A stretch of 64,000 nt of DNA from contig JANWYJ010000033.1 of assembly GCA_025055115.1 (NCBI GenBank), positions 1-64,000 of the forward strand, given 5' to 3'. This DNA is from Gemmata sp. (lineage in GTDB: Bacteria; Planctomycetota; Planctomycetia; Gemmatales; Gemmataceae). Under the pieces are notes generated by a model. The model was not told the origin of the DNA. It saw only the letters and a list, made by a program, of their open reading frames with translations, and did no database searches. Both the position numbers and the translations under genes were made by a program. Positions 10,228-18,797 of this stretch are shown here, piece by piece; the first letter of the stretch is position 1, and every line of letters begins with the position of its first letter.

Positions 10228-10845
10228 TTAGGCCTTCACAGGTTTGGCCCGTTCTTTGTTCTCCTTGAGGAATTCTATCGCTTTGTCGGGATCAGCCAGT
10301 TCCGGTGGTAGCCAGGCTCGGCCGGTGCGGGTGGGCACTGGGAGTTCTTCCGGATGGCCCTTGGTCAGGTCACGCATTTTGCGCACTTTGTCCTGAACGC
10401 GCATCAAACCTTCGAGCAAGGCTTCCGGTCGGGGGGGGCAACCGGGTACATAAACATCAACCGGGACAATCAGATCGACACCCTTGGCAACGTTGTAGCC
10501 GTACTTGTAGTACGGCCCGCCACCACATGTACAGGCACCCATCGCGATGACGAACTTCGGATCGGGCATCTGATTGTACAGCCGCCGGACACGTTCGGCC
10601 ATTTTCAAGTTGACCGTACCGGCGACAATCATCAGGTCGGCTTGCCGCGGGGTGGCGCGAAAGGCCCCCGCCCCAAAGCGGTCGATATCGTACCGGGACG
10701 CTCCGGTGGCCATCATCTCAATGGCACAGCAGGCCAAGCCGAATGTCATCGGCCACAAACTCGATTGCCGCGCCCAATTGATCGCGTGTTCGAGGTTGGT
10801 CACCAGGAAACTATCTTCCATCCGGCCTTCCAGAAGTCCCATCAT
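10228..10845 (-). CDS. nuoB: NADH-quinone oxidoreductase subunit B
   Basis: Complex I peripheral-arm subunit that carries cluster N2, the last iron-sulfur centre before quinone. The 205-residue protein has the ligands LACCAIEMM (adjacent Cys pair), GACTCGG and VPGCPPRPE, all in the canonical order. The C-terminal 50 residues ([19 protein letters not shown]) form an extension beyond the usual core. Its ATG overlaps the stop of nuoA by four bases (ATGA), implying translational coupling. It is the last gene of the short operon; nuoC/D do not follow. Confidence 0.97.
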   Translation of the reverse strand: MMGLLEGRMEDSFLVTNLEHAINWARQSSLWPMTFGLACCAIEMMATGASRYDIDRFGAGAFRATPRQADLMIVAGTVNLKMAERVRRLYNQMPDPKFVIAMGACTCGGGPYYKYGYNVAKGVDLIVPVDVYVPGCPPRPEALLEGLMRVQDKVRKMRDLTKGHPEELPVPTRTGRAWLPPELADPDKAIEFLKENKERAKPVKA

Positions 10846-11387
10846 GCCCTCCCACGGGAATCAACATCTGCTGCAGTTCGTTCAACTTGGGCGGCGGTGG
10901 AACGCACCCATTCCAAATCCCCGCGACGCCACAAGTAGGCAAAACCTACCAACAGCACGCCGAAGAAGACCATAATGTCGGCGAAGGCGATCCACGCCAG
11001 TTGCTGCGCTGCGGCGGGTACCGGGGGGGTCTGATCAGCCGCCGACGCCGCCAGTGGCTGCGGTTGCAGGTTCTTGGCGGCTTCAAGACGAACTTCCGCC
11101 GGTTGGCTGGCATCACCCGCTTGAATGGCACTGCCGAAGATGACCGCCCAAGGGAAGAAAAAGGCTAATTCGACATCAAAAATCACAAACAGCAAAGCGA
11201 CGACGTAGAAGCGTAAGTCGAATTGTACCCACGCACTGCCGACAGGTTGTTCGCCGCACTCGTACACTTCCGCTTTCTCGGGGTGCGGCCGCTCAGGACG
11301 CACCAACCACCCCAACACCAGGTTCGCAGCCAACAGCGTCAGGCCCGCTGCAATGAAGATCAACAGGAAAAGAACCAGTGTGATCAT
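10842..11387 (-). CDS. nuoA: NADH-quinone oxidoreductase subunit A
   Basis: Small complex I membrane subunit with three transmembrane helices (about 5-28, 60-85, 130-150). The core signature [12 protein letters not shown] and [21 protein letters not shown] is intact. At 181 residues it is about 50 longer than usual: an Ala/Pro/Gln-rich loop (roughly residues 88-130) is inserted between helices 2 and 3. Four-base ATGA overlaps with nuoI upstream and nuoB downstream show a tightly coupled operon. Confidence 0.95.
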   Translation of the reverse strand: MITLVLFLLIFIAAGLTLLAANLVLGWLVRPERPHPEKAEVYECGEQPVGSAWVQFDLRFYVVALLFVIFDVELAFFFPWAVIFGSAIQAGDASQPAEVRLEAAKNLQPQPLAASAADQTPPVPAAAQQLAWIAFADIMVFFGVLLVGFAYLWRRGDLEWVRSTAAQVERTAADVDSRGRA

Positions 11388-11980
11388 GTGGCGGGTTTCT
11401 CAGCGGTTGCAGGGGTGGTTGCTGTCGCAGCAGCGGAATGATCCGCTGGTTTTGCGACCTCGGCGGTTTTCGTCCACACCGGTAAACTGATTCGCTTCGA
11501 CTCGTGAATCGCCGTCGGGTTGAGCGTGGCTTGGCCCCAGGCCACAGCCAGGGGCAGTTTGGCGTAATCAACGATGCAGCCGTCGCGCGTGTAGGTGCTG
11601 ATGTCGTAATTCGACCCCATAAAGAGACAATCGACCGGGCAGGGATCGACACACAACGCACAGAACATGCACTTCGTGTAGTCGATTTTGAAGCCGGTGA
11701 CGACGAAGCCCTTCGCGGGGGGTGGGGCTTTCTCTTTCTCAATGTAGATGCAATCGACCGGACAAGCGCGGGCGCACTTATCGCAGCCGATGCAAGTCGT
11801 CAGATCGAAACGGTGGAAGCCGCGGTAACGGGGACGGATCGGCACGGGCCGCTCGGGATAGGCGAAGTGAGCTGTGAATGGCCGGCGGCGGAAGGTCTGC
11901 ACCAGATACCACAGCGTCACATACATGCCCGCAGCGATGGTGGCCGTGGCCCGATAGATGTTGCCAAGCCATGTGCGCAT
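11384..11980 (-). CDS. nuoI: NADH-quinone oxidoreductase subunit I
   Basis: Ferredoxin-like complex I subunit with two [4Fe-4S] clusters: CIGCDKCARACP and CMFCALCVDPCP are both complete, followed by the conserved ISTYTRDGCI region. The 198-residue protein ends in an Ala/Thr-rich tail not needed for the fold. It is the first gene of a nuoI-nuoA-nuoB operon, an unusual order since nuoI normally lies between nuoH and nuoJ. GGTGAG about 6 bases before the ATG is a plausible ribosome-binding site. The region just upstream carries repeated TGTCCA...GTGAACA motifs. Confidence 0.95.
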   Translation of the reverse strand: MRTWLGNIYRATATIAAGMYVTLWYLVQTFRRRPFTAHFAYPERPVPIRPRYRGFHRFDLTTCIGCDKCARACPVDCIYIEKEKAPPPAKGFVVTGFKIDYTKCMFCALCVDPCPVDCLFMGSNYDISTYTRDGCIVDYAKLPLAVAWGQATLNPTAIHESKRISLPVWTKTAEVAKPADHSAAATATTPATAEKPAT

Positions 11981-12270
11981 GATGGCTCACCGTAGGAACG
12001 AAATCCACTGCTGTGATTGTACGGGAATTACCCGTGCATTCGCAAGCGGGCCCAAGCACCAGGAAAAACGACCCACGATGCGATGAGCCAACAAGTGTCC
12101 AGAAAGTGAACAGATCGACAGATAGACCATTCCCACCAACTGGTGTCCACAAAGTGAACAAGATGTCCACAAAGTGAACAGGCGATCAGAAATTATCGTC
12201 AGAAACACTCCATGCAGAAACACGGCATGGATGGAAAGTGAACGGAGGATTCGATAGCGCCGGTCGCTGC
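11981..12270. repeat. nuo upstream region with repeated 17-bp motif
   Basis: Gap between the FGGY kinase stop and nuoI. The motif TGTCCA[G/C]AAAGTGAACA occurs at 12095-12113, 12143-12160 and 12163-12180, with a shorter relative (GGAAAGTGAACGG) near 12232. The same motif sits at the end of rdgB (23569). It may be a regulatory site of the nuo operon or a dispersed repeat. Confidence 0.7.
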
Positions 12271-13782
12271 TCACCGTGCCAAAAACGGTGGGGCCTGAGC
12301 ATACGCTGCTGCCCACGCCGCCACCGGTTCGACACGATCGCGGAACTTCACCATCGCTGCCACCGCATCGGCCGCGGTGTAAGGTTCGGCAATACCCCGT
12401 TGTCGCCGCAAGTACGACTCCAGCCCCGCCAGCGCCACCACCGCCGCCCCCAGCGCCGGCCCTTCGTCCGAAACCAGCCGTTCCAACGGGCGCTGAAGCA
12501 CGCTAGCCAGAATTTCGCACATCAAATGGCTGCGTGCCATGCCTCCGGAAACGGTAATCCGCGTGATCGTCTGCCCCGCGGCTTCATGCTCCTGGACCGC
12601 ATAAGCCAACAAGAACGCCAACGCCTCCAAGCAGGCCCGCACTCGCACCGGCCGATCCGCGGGTTCGTGGGGTGTCCAGCGCACCTGGGGTTGGTCCACC
12701 CCCAGCGAGGGTTCCGACAGTAAAAACGGCTGAACACGGACACCCTGACACAACGGTGGAACGCGCGCCGCTTCAGCTTCGAGCTTATACCAGTCTTTGC
12801 CGGCGACGGTATCGACGAACAAAGCTCCGTTCGAGTAACAACGCATCCATAAGTATGGTCCCCAATTGAGTTTCATCGCATCGAGTGTACCGGCTTGGGG
12901 TAATTGCGCTGACGACGAATTCACCACCGCGGAATTGCCCAAAATGATCGCCACCTGCCCCGCATCGACAGCACCACCGCCGATCAGGCCGGCCGCTTGA
13001 TCGTCGAGGGTGGGGAAAACCAATGGCTGGGCGTTGCCAAGCATGGCATCGAGGCGAACGTGGTCGGCGATTGGGCCGATCGGTTGGTTCATGTCCGTCA
13101 GGATGGTCGGCAAGGATCGCCATGCCCAAGCGCGGTACTGCGGGTGGGCCAGAGCGTCGAGCATTTCCTGGCGCCACTGATTGGTGCGCAGGTCCATGAT
13201 GCCGGTGGAGGCTGCGGAGGAAATGCTGATGGCATCGAAACGGCCGGTTAGATAGCCGGCGGCCAGCGAACCGTGCGTCAGGATGGCTTTGGTGCGCTGC
13301 CAATCGGCGGCGCTGAGGGTGTGTTCGTCTTTGACCAAATGGGATAAGGAATAGCGCACGGCCCACGGTCCGCCGGTGAGTTCTTTGGCCCGCTGTTGCC
13401 CGCCCAGCCGTTGCAGGCCTTCCGCGTGATAGGGGGCGAGGGTTTGATCGTTCCAGCAGATGGCGCGGCGGATGGGATTGCCGCGCCAGCCGATGCGGCC
13501 GGCAGTGTGATGGGTGGCCGAAATGCCACAGGCCAGCCAACAGGGGTGCGCACCTTCCGCCAAGGCTTCGGAAATCGCCCGCGTGGCCGCACGCACCTGG
13601 CCTTCGAGCTGCATGAGATTCAGTTCCGATACCCCACCCTCGGTCCACAAATCGGTGGGTAAGCGAACTTGCACAACCGTGTTGCCATCGCGATCAAACG
13701 CCAGTGCTTTCACCCCCCCGGTGCTGAAATCGTAACCGACAATCAAAGCATCGACAGGGACGCAGCGTAACGGTTCCGACAT
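12271..13782 (-). CDS. FGGY-family carbohydrate kinase
   Basis: A 503-residue sugar/polyol kinase resembling xylulokinase. The N-terminal ATPase lobe begins with IVGYDFSTGGVKALAFDRDGN (split here: GYDFSTGGVK is the phosphate-1 loop), the middle has the FPTLDDQAAGLIGGG segment with the catalytic-base Asp region, and the C-terminal lobe has ITVSGGMARSHLMCEILA and GPALGAAVVAL. Substrate is not predictable. The start at 13782 is supported by GGGAAGGG upstream; a longer frame to 13908 is not conserved-looking. It sits 86 bases behind the TIM-barrel gene on the same strand and facing a UPF0261 gene, suggesting a sugar-acid or related catabolic role. Confidence 0.88.
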   Translation of the reverse strand: MSEPLRCVPVDALIVGYDFSTGGVKALAFDRDGNTVVQVRLPTDLWTEGGVSELNLMQLEGQVRAATRAISEALAEGAHPCWLACGISATHHTAGRIGWRGNPIRRAICWNDQTLAPYHAEGLQRLGGQQRAKELTGGPWAVRYSLSHLVKDEHTLSAADWQRTKAILTHGSLAAGYLTGRFDAISISSAASTGIMDLRTNQWRQEMLDALAHPQYRAWAWRSLPTILTDMNQPIGPIADHVRLDAMLGNAQPLVFPTLDDQAAGLIGGGAVDAGQVAIILGNSAVVNSSSAQLPQAGTLDAMKLNWGPYLWMRCYSNGALFVDTVAGKDWYKLEAEAARVPPLCQGVRVQPFLLSEPSLGVDQPQVRWTPHEPADRPVRVRACLEALAFLLAYAVQEHEAAGQTITRITVSGGMARSHLMCEILASVLQRPLERLVSDEGPALGAAVVALAGLESYLRRQRGIAEPYTAADAVAAMVKFRDRVEPVAAWAAAYAQAPPFLAR

Positions 13783-13868
13783 AAAGCCCTTCCCCTCTTC
13801 ATAACCCAGTGCTGGCGGATGATGCCGGGCGTTCACTGCCCGTGGTTGGAACGGCCCAACGCCATCTG

Positions 13869-14699
13869 CTATGGGTTCACTTTCAGTTGTTTGAACTGGC
13901 GGACACACTGGGTAATTGCCACTTCGGTGGGCAGCCGTTCGATACTGGAAGCGCCGAAGAAGCCGACAATGCCACGTGTGTGTTCGAGAATGTATCGCAC
14001 GTCGTCGGGTTCGGAAATTGGCCCACCGTGGCAGAGAACGAGAATGTCGGGGTTGATGGCTTTTGCGGCGTCGGCCAATTCTTGAACACGGCGGGCACTC
14101 TCTTCGAGCGAGGGGGCGGTCTTGGCGCCGATGCTTCCTTTGGTGGTCAGTCCCATATGGGGAATGAGGATGTCGGCACCAGCACGGGCCATCGCCGCGG
14201 CTTCCTCCGGTGTGAAGACATACGGGCAGGTCAGCAGATCGTATTCGCGGGCTTGGGCGATCATGTCCACTTCCAACTGAAAGCCCATCCCGGTTTCTTC
14301 GAGACCCACGCGGAAAGTACCATCGAACAGCCCGACCGTCGGGAAATTTTGCACCCCTGCAAAGCCAGTGTCTTTCACGTCCAACAAGAAGCGTTTCATG
14401 ATGCGGAAGGGATCAGTCCCGCAGATGCCTGCCAACACCGGGGTCCGTTGCACCACCGGCAATACTTCACGGGCCATCTCCATCACGATCTGATTGGCAT
14501 CGCCATAAGGCAGAAGCCCGGCCAGCGATCCTCGCCCCGCCATGCGAAAGCGCCCGGAGTTGTAAATGATGATCAGATCAATCCCACCCATTTCCGCACA
14601 TTTGGCGGAAATCCCGGTGCCTGCGCCGCCACCAATGATCGGAATTCCAGCGGCTACCTGCTGACGCAAGCGCGTCACGATTTCTCGTCGTGATGACAT
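13869..14699 (-). CDS. PEP hydrolase-like TIM-barrel protein (Tm-1 C-domain type)
   Basis: A 276-residue TIM barrel of the phosphoenolpyruvate-hydrolase-like family (TIM-br_sig_trns), the same fold as the C-terminal half of the plant Tm-1 protein. Seen: [61 protein letters not shown] and [12 protein letters not shown], all typical. Catalytic function is not experimentally clear for the family. In many bacteria it is encoded next to, or fused with, a UPF0261 protein; here that partner is 816 bases away on the opposite strand. Start at MSSRREIV is preferred to an upstream ATG that adds an unrelated stretch. Confidence 0.88.
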   Translation of the reverse strand: MSSRREIVTRLRQQVAAGIPIIGGGAGTGISAKCAEMGGIDLIIIYNSGRFRMAGRGSLAGLLPYGDANQIVMEMAREVLPVVQRTPVLAGICGTDPFRIMKRFLLDVKDTGFAGVQNFPTVGLFDGTFRVGLEETGMGFQLEVDMIAQAREYDLLTCPYVFTPEEAAAMARAGADILIPHMGLTTKGSIGAKTAPSLEESARRVQELADAAKAINPDILVLCHGGPISEPDDVRYILEHTRGIVGFFGASSIERLPTEVAITQCVRQFKQLKVNP

Positions 14700-15046
14700 G
14701 ACAACGTTCACCACAAATGTTCCTGATACGACAACTTCCCCAGCATACACCGAAAAACCGCTCGCCGCGAGTCACCCCACGATTCACAACCCCTCAACAA
14801 CGAAAAAACCGACACCGACTCGACCGCGCCTCCCAATGGTCCGGAACAACGCTCGACGCCCAACCGACACGATCCGGACGGCACCACACCGTGGGCTGTG
14901 GCCATGGTCTGCCGCATCGCGGAGGTTCACGACCGGCGTCAGTGGAACCGGCCCGATGATGGTAGCCGAACAACCCACATTCTGGTCACATCGCGGAGGT
15001 TCACGACCAGCGTTAGTGGAACCGGTTCCGTGGCGAGGGAGAGCTG
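14700..15046. repeat. Spacer with 37-bp duplication
   Basis: A 37-bp segment at 14915-14951 recurs at 14989-15025 with two mismatches (both begin CATCGCGGAGGTTCACGACC). No gene recognised in the gap. Confidence 0.8.
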
Positions 15047-15445
15047 TTATTCGGCTCTGGGTTGGCGCGCTGCGGTGTGTGGAACGTGAGCCGGAGGATT
15101 CTCGGCCATGCGGGCTTCCGCCTGAGCTAACAACTCGTTGAGCAACTTCTCGGCATCGTCGGCGGGAGGAGATGAGAGAGCCGGCTTGACCGGTTTGTAA
15201 CGGCCTAATGCGTAAAGTGACAATTCGGCCAGCACAATAAACGCGAACCCCGCGACTGCTAGCCGCAAAGGCATTGTGGAACGTAACTCGTCGGCCATCG
15301 GGAAGTGAAGATCGGCGGAACCGGGACGGTCGGTCGCAACCGTCATCCACCATTGTGCCATTTCCGCAAAAACGAGTCCCAAGAGGGCTAGAATCAGCGC
15401 GGTGATTGTCCCATGAAGCGCAATCCGTTTCAGAAGCCGATGCAT
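15047..15445 (-). CDS. Hypothetical two-helix membrane protein
   Basis: Predicted 132-residue protein beginning MHRLLKRIALHG. Two hydrophobic helices are evident (about residues 12-34, ending LGLVFAEMAQ, and 62-82, LAVAGFAFIVLAELSLYAL). The C-terminal 45 residues are soluble and contain a likely short amphipathic helix (DDAEKLLNELLAQAEARM). No family recognised. A longer frame would overlap the start of the UPF0261 gene on the opposite strand, so the internal ATG at 15445 is chosen; no strong ribosome-binding site is visible. Codon usage and hydrophobic pattern support a real gene. Confidence 0.65.
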   Translation of the reverse strand: MHRLLKRIALHGTITALILALLGLVFAEMAQWWMTVATDRPGSADLHFPMADELRSTMPLRLAVAGFAFIVLAELSLYALGRYKPVKPALSSPPADDAEKLLNELLAQAEARMAENPPAHVPHTAARQPRAE

Positions 15446-15515
15446 AGCGATTCTCGCGGAGTGGCGGTGCTCTGGTGTAACATAACATGCAAAACCCACT
15501 CGCGGAGAAGCGACA

Positions 15516-16754
15516 ATGGCCGTCTTACTCATTGGCACGCTCGACACGAAGGGAACCGAAGTGGCTTACATCCGCGATCAATTGCTGGCCGCGGGCGTGC
15601 CGGTGCTGGTCGCCGATGTCGGGGTGATTGGTCCGCCGGCTTTTGCGCCGGATATTTCGCGTGAGAGCATCTTTTCCGCTGCCGGCGCAAATTATGAACA
15701 AGTGAAAGCCGCTGGGGATCGCGGACACGCGATTGCAAGGGCCGCTGCGGGTATCGCCCAAGTCGCATTGCGGCTTTATGGCGAAGGGAAAATCACCGGT
15801 ATTCTGAGCCTGGGCGGTTCGGCGGGCACGACGATCGGTACGGCCGCGATGCGGGCACTGCCGGTCGGTGTTCCCAAACTGATGGTCAGTACTCTGGCCA
15901 GTGGACCGGTGCAGCACTACGTCGGCACTCGCGACATTCTGATGATGTATTCCGTGGTGGATATCGCCGGAATCAACCGCATCAGCCGCAGCGTCTTCGA
16001 CAATGCCGCTGCCGCGATGGCCGGGATGGTACAAGCCAAGGCCCGCCGCGCATCGGTGGAAGTCGTTGATCGCCCAGTCATTGCGGCCACCATGTTTGGT
16101 GTAACAACCCCATGTGTCGAAACCGCACGGGGTATTCTGGAAGCCGCGGGGTACGAAGTGTTGGTCTTCCACGCCACTGGCACGGGCGGCCGGACGATGG
16201 AAGGGCTGATCCGCGATGGACTGATTGCCGGTGTTCTCGACATCACCACGACGGAACTGGCCGATGAACTGGCCGGCGGGATTCTCAGTGCTGGTCCCGA
16301 CCGGCTCACGGCCGCCGGATTGAAGGGCATCCCCCAAGTGGTATCGCTCGGAGCGCTCGATATGGTCAACTTCGGCCCACGCGACACAGTGCCCGACCGG
16401 TACAAACATCGGCGGTTGTATCAGCACAACCCGAACGTCACGCTGATGCGGACCACACCGCAGGAGATGGACCGGCTTGGCAAAGAAATCGCAGAAAAGA
16501 CCAGCGCCGCACGCGGCCCGACCTGCGTGATGATTCCGCTTTTGGGCGTTTCGGCGCTGGATGCCGCGGGCCAACCGTTCTGGTGGCCAGAAGCCAACGC
16601 GGCCTTGTTGCAAAGCCTTCGGAATTGGCTCGCGCCGCATGTCGAGGTGGTGGAACTCGATTACCACATCAACGATCCGGCGTTTGCGCAAGCGTGCGCC
16701 AACAAGCTGTTGGCGCTACTCCAGGCCACCCCCGGACTTCCCCGCCCCGGCTGA
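15516..16754 (+). CDS. Tm-1-like ATP-binding (UPF0261) protein
   Basis: A 412-residue UPF0261 protein, homologous to the N-terminal ATP-binding half of plant Tm-1. Seen: IGTLDTKGTEVAYIRDQL at the start, ILSLGGSAGTTIGTAAMRALP, DIAGINRISR, VFHATGTGGRTMEGLI, and VSLGALDMVNFGP. The biochemical role of bacterial members is not settled; association with PEP-hydrolase-like TIM barrels and sugar kinases suggests metabolism of small carboxylates. Divergently oriented from the two-helix membrane gene, 70 bases apart. Its final eight codons and stop are perfectly duplicated downstream. Confidence 0.9.
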   Translation: MAVLLIGTLDTKGTEVAYIRDQLLAAGVPVLVADVGVIGPPAFAPDISRESIFSAAGANYEQVKAAGDRGHAIARAAAGIAQVALRLYGEGKITGILSLGGSAGTTIGTAAMRALPVGVPKLMVSTLASGPVQHYVGTRDILMMYSVVDIAGINRISRSVFDNAAAAMAGMVQAKARRASVEVVDRPVIAATMFGVTTPCVETARGILEAAGYEVLVFHATGTGGRTMEGLIRDGLIAGVLDITTTELADELAGGILSAGPDRLTAAGLKGIPQVVSLGALDMVNFGPRDTVPDRYKHRRLYQHNPNVTLMRTTPQEMDRLGKEIAEKTSAARGPTCVMIPLLGVSALDAAGQPFWWPEANAALLQSLRNWLAPHVEVVELDYHINDPAFAQACANKLLALLQATPGLPRPG

Positions 16755-16834
16755 CGCCGCCCGAAATTTAGTCACGTTGTAGCTGTAAACACCCAGTTCG
16801 CGACCGGACTTCCCCGCCCCGGCTGACGCCGCCC
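16732..16834. repeat. Perfect duplication of the UPF0261 gene end
   Basis: 31 bp at 16732-16762, covering the last codons and the TGA stop, recur without change at 16804-16834. The rest of the gap to 17009 holds nothing recognisable. Confidence 0.9.
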
Positions 16835-17009
16835 CCAATGGCGGCGACGATCGGAAATCAGAATGACAAGGACGTTCATTGGCCATGCGGGCGGAGCTGA
16901 CGCCGACCGAGGAGGCGTAGACGACCACCCGTGGCCTTCACGGGGTCGGCCGACTCACCGTACTCTTCGTGATTGCGACGGTTAGAGTGCGGACGACCGC
17001 CCACGGCCT

Positions 17010-17429
17010 TCACTCGCTCGGCAGCGGGCGACCTTGCACAGTCTTGATTCCCTGCCGCGGGATCGACCGGACCTTCCAGCGGAAGCCAGGGCGTAAATCC
17101 TTGGTTCCCAGGGCCGATACGGTCAGATCACCGTCTTTCACCATCGGGGTAATGTCGAACGAGCTGCCCTTCCAGGTGCCGACAATCAGAATTTCCTTGG
17201 TGAAGTCGACTTTGGGCGCTTCCGGAATCCCCCAGGCTTTGGCCAGTTTCTCCCAGGCTTTGGGCGATACGATCACCCCGTTGGCGGGAGCTTCCGCTTG
17301 AAGGGATTCGTCTTTGATGTCGCCGGCCAGATCGACCGTCGCTTTGTTGGCTTTCGGTGCTGGCTCATCGGCCACCACCGGAGGCACAATCAGCGCAAGT
17401 ACCAATGCTACCAAGAGTTTACGGAACAT
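17010..17429 (-). CDS. Small secreted protein, paralogue A
   Basis: A 139-residue exported protein: signal peptide MFRKLLVALVLALIVPPVVADE, then a compact domain with ANGVIVSPKAWEKLAKAWGIPEAP, DFTKEILIVGTWKGSS and LGTKDLRPGFRWKVRSI. The next gene upstream encodes a clear paralogue with the same blocks, so they are products of gene duplication. The family is unknown to me; the pattern of short beta strands suggests a protease-inhibitor-like or beta-barrel fold, which is only a guess. AAGGAG lies 6 bases before the ATG, and this leader is itself duplicated in tandem (17430-17473). Confidence 0.8.
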   Translation of the reverse strand: MFRKLLVALVLALIVPPVVADEPAPKANKATVDLAGDIKDESLQAEAPANGVIVSPKAWEKLAKAWGIPEAPKVDFTKEILIVGTWKGSSFDITPMVKDGDLTVSALGTKDLRPGFRWKVRSIPRQGIKTVQGRPLPSE

Positions 17430-17473
17430 CGTTTCTCCTTGTGGCTGAAATCGTTTCTCCTTGTGGCTGAAGC
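17430..17473 (-). repeat. Tandem duplication of a ribosome-binding leader
   Basis: A 22-bp unit containing the Shine-Dalgarno (AAGGAG on the minus strand) occurs twice head-to-tail at 17430-17451 and 17452-17473, differing only at the last two bases. Only the proximal copy is at the right distance from the start codon. Confidence 0.85.
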
Positions 17474-17665
17474 GGAAAACGTGGAGAAGAGGCGGGCCGC
17501 CGCGCCGGGACCACACCCGGCGTTCGCTTCACCCCTCCCCAATCCCCACACTTGTAGCAGAGGCGAGACGGCAAACTCCCTGAGGACGACAAAACGGCCA
17601 CCCGAAGCTCCCCTGAAACGGCCACCGGAAGTTTTCGGAGGACGGCAGAGCCATGGGGTGCCGAT

Positions 17666-18082
17666 TTATTCCTTCGGCAACTCTTTGCCGTTGACCGTTT
17701 TGACTCCCTCCCGGCTTACCGACTTGATGACATAGCGGAAACCAGGCCCCAAGTCCAAGGTGCTGATGGCCGTGACCTTGAGATCACCCTGGTCGTCGAC
17801 GTGGACTTTCACATTCAGACCACTGCCAACGGTCGTACACACGATCAGAATTTCTTTGCTGAAATCCACCTTCGGCGGGTCTGGGATGCCCCATGCCTTG
17901 GCCAACTGTTCCCAGCCTTTTTGCGACACAATCACCCCGTTGGCGGGCAAGTGTTTCTTGAGGCTCTCATCGTTGTGGGAACCACGGATATCAACGGTCG
18001 GTTTCGTGGTGTCAGGGGGGCCAGCGAGGACCGACACGTGCAAAGCCGCCACCCATACGGCCAGCCACAACAAACGGAACAT
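17666..18082 (-). CDS. Small secreted protein, paralogue B
   Basis: A 138-residue exported protein with signal peptide MFRLLWLAVWVAALHVSVLAG and the same blocks as the downstream paralogue: DESLKKHLPANGVIVSQKGW, LAKAWGIPDPPKVDFSKEI, LDLGPGFRYVIKSV and a closing GVKTVNGKELPKE. Roughly half of the mature residues are identical between the two. GGAGG eight bases before the ATG fixes the start; the upstream extension of the open frame is not protein-like. The 236-base gap to the paralogue means co-transcription is possible but not assured. Function unknown. Confidence 0.8.
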   Translation of the reverse strand: MFRLLWLAVWVAALHVSVLAGPPDTTKPTVDIRGSHNDESLKKHLPANGVIVSQKGWEQLAKAWGIPDPPKVDFSKEILIVCTTVGSGLNVKVHVDDQGDLKVTAISTLDLGPGFRYVIKSVSREGVKTVNGKELPKE

Positions 18083-18272
18083 GGTGATGCCTCCGCCGAG
18101 GTGTTCGTGTGAATGCCCGCCTTCGCGGGCTACCATCAACATACGCCACCGGGATTCAGTGACCAACAGCCGTTTCGTAACATCCACCAGCCGGCGTGGA
18201 GAACCCCGCGCCTGAGAAGAGATGAAAAGAGTACGACTTTCGGGAAGTACGACTTTCGCGAAACCACCGCTA

Positions 18273-18797
18273 TCAGCCGAATAGCAACAATACGTTCCAG
18301 GGTGGGGTTTTCTCAAATTCACAACCTAACTCATAATAGTCATGATTCTTGCGGCAACTGCGGACGATAACCGTCACGAACCCCACGGTATCCGGGGCAT
18401 CGACCGCCCGGACCTGAAGTGTCCCTCCCGGCGCGACACCCACAGGGGCCGCGATCTTCAGCCCCCCGGTCGACCGATCGACCACATAGCCATCGCAAAC
18501 ACCATTGCGAAATGCACTGGAGGCAACAACCACTCGCACCGGCGCGCCTTCGCGGCGAACCGAACTGCGCCGGTCGGCATACGATGGTTCCAGTGGCTCC
18601 CAATTCAACGCCTTCTCGGGGGCTATGACAGACGACGACGACCTCACCAACGGTACCGGCAACTGCCGTCGCCGCCGAAGCCAGGAACTGACGCCAAAGA
18701 CGGTCAAAAGAACCACCGTCACCCCGATGCCAACGACAACGGGCAAGTTCGCTGACAGCCAATTTTTCACATCGTCGAATGAATCCACCAACGCCAT
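18273..18797 (-). CDS. Membrane-anchored PilZ domain protein
   Basis: A 174-residue protein with one transmembrane helix (about residues 20-40, VVVGIGVTVVLLTVFGVSSWL) followed by a basic stop-transfer (RRRRQ), a linker and a C-terminal PilZ-like domain: DRRSSVRREGAPVRVVV contains the RxxxR c-di-GMP-binding pattern, DGYVVDRSTGGLKI matches the D/NxSxxG motif, and YELGCEFEKTPPW ends the barrel. It is therefore a likely c-di-GMP receptor with its PilZ domain in the cytoplasm. Start may be at 18797 (MALVDSF) or 18851; the former is chosen because the extra residues are not helix-like. Confidence 0.8.
   Translation of the reverse strand: MALVDSFDDVKNWLSANLPVVVGIGVTVVLLTVFGVSSWLRRRRQLPVPLVRSSSSVIAPEKALNWEPLEPSYADRRSSVRREGAPVRVVVASSAFRNGVCDGYVVDRSTGGLKIAAPVGVAPGGTLQVRAVDAPDTVGFVTVIVRSCRKNHDYYELGCEFEKTPPWNVLLLFG

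Noticed and set aside
15525-16691. 388-codon minus-strand open frame
   Set aside because: Antisense to the UPF0261 gene, which is well supported.
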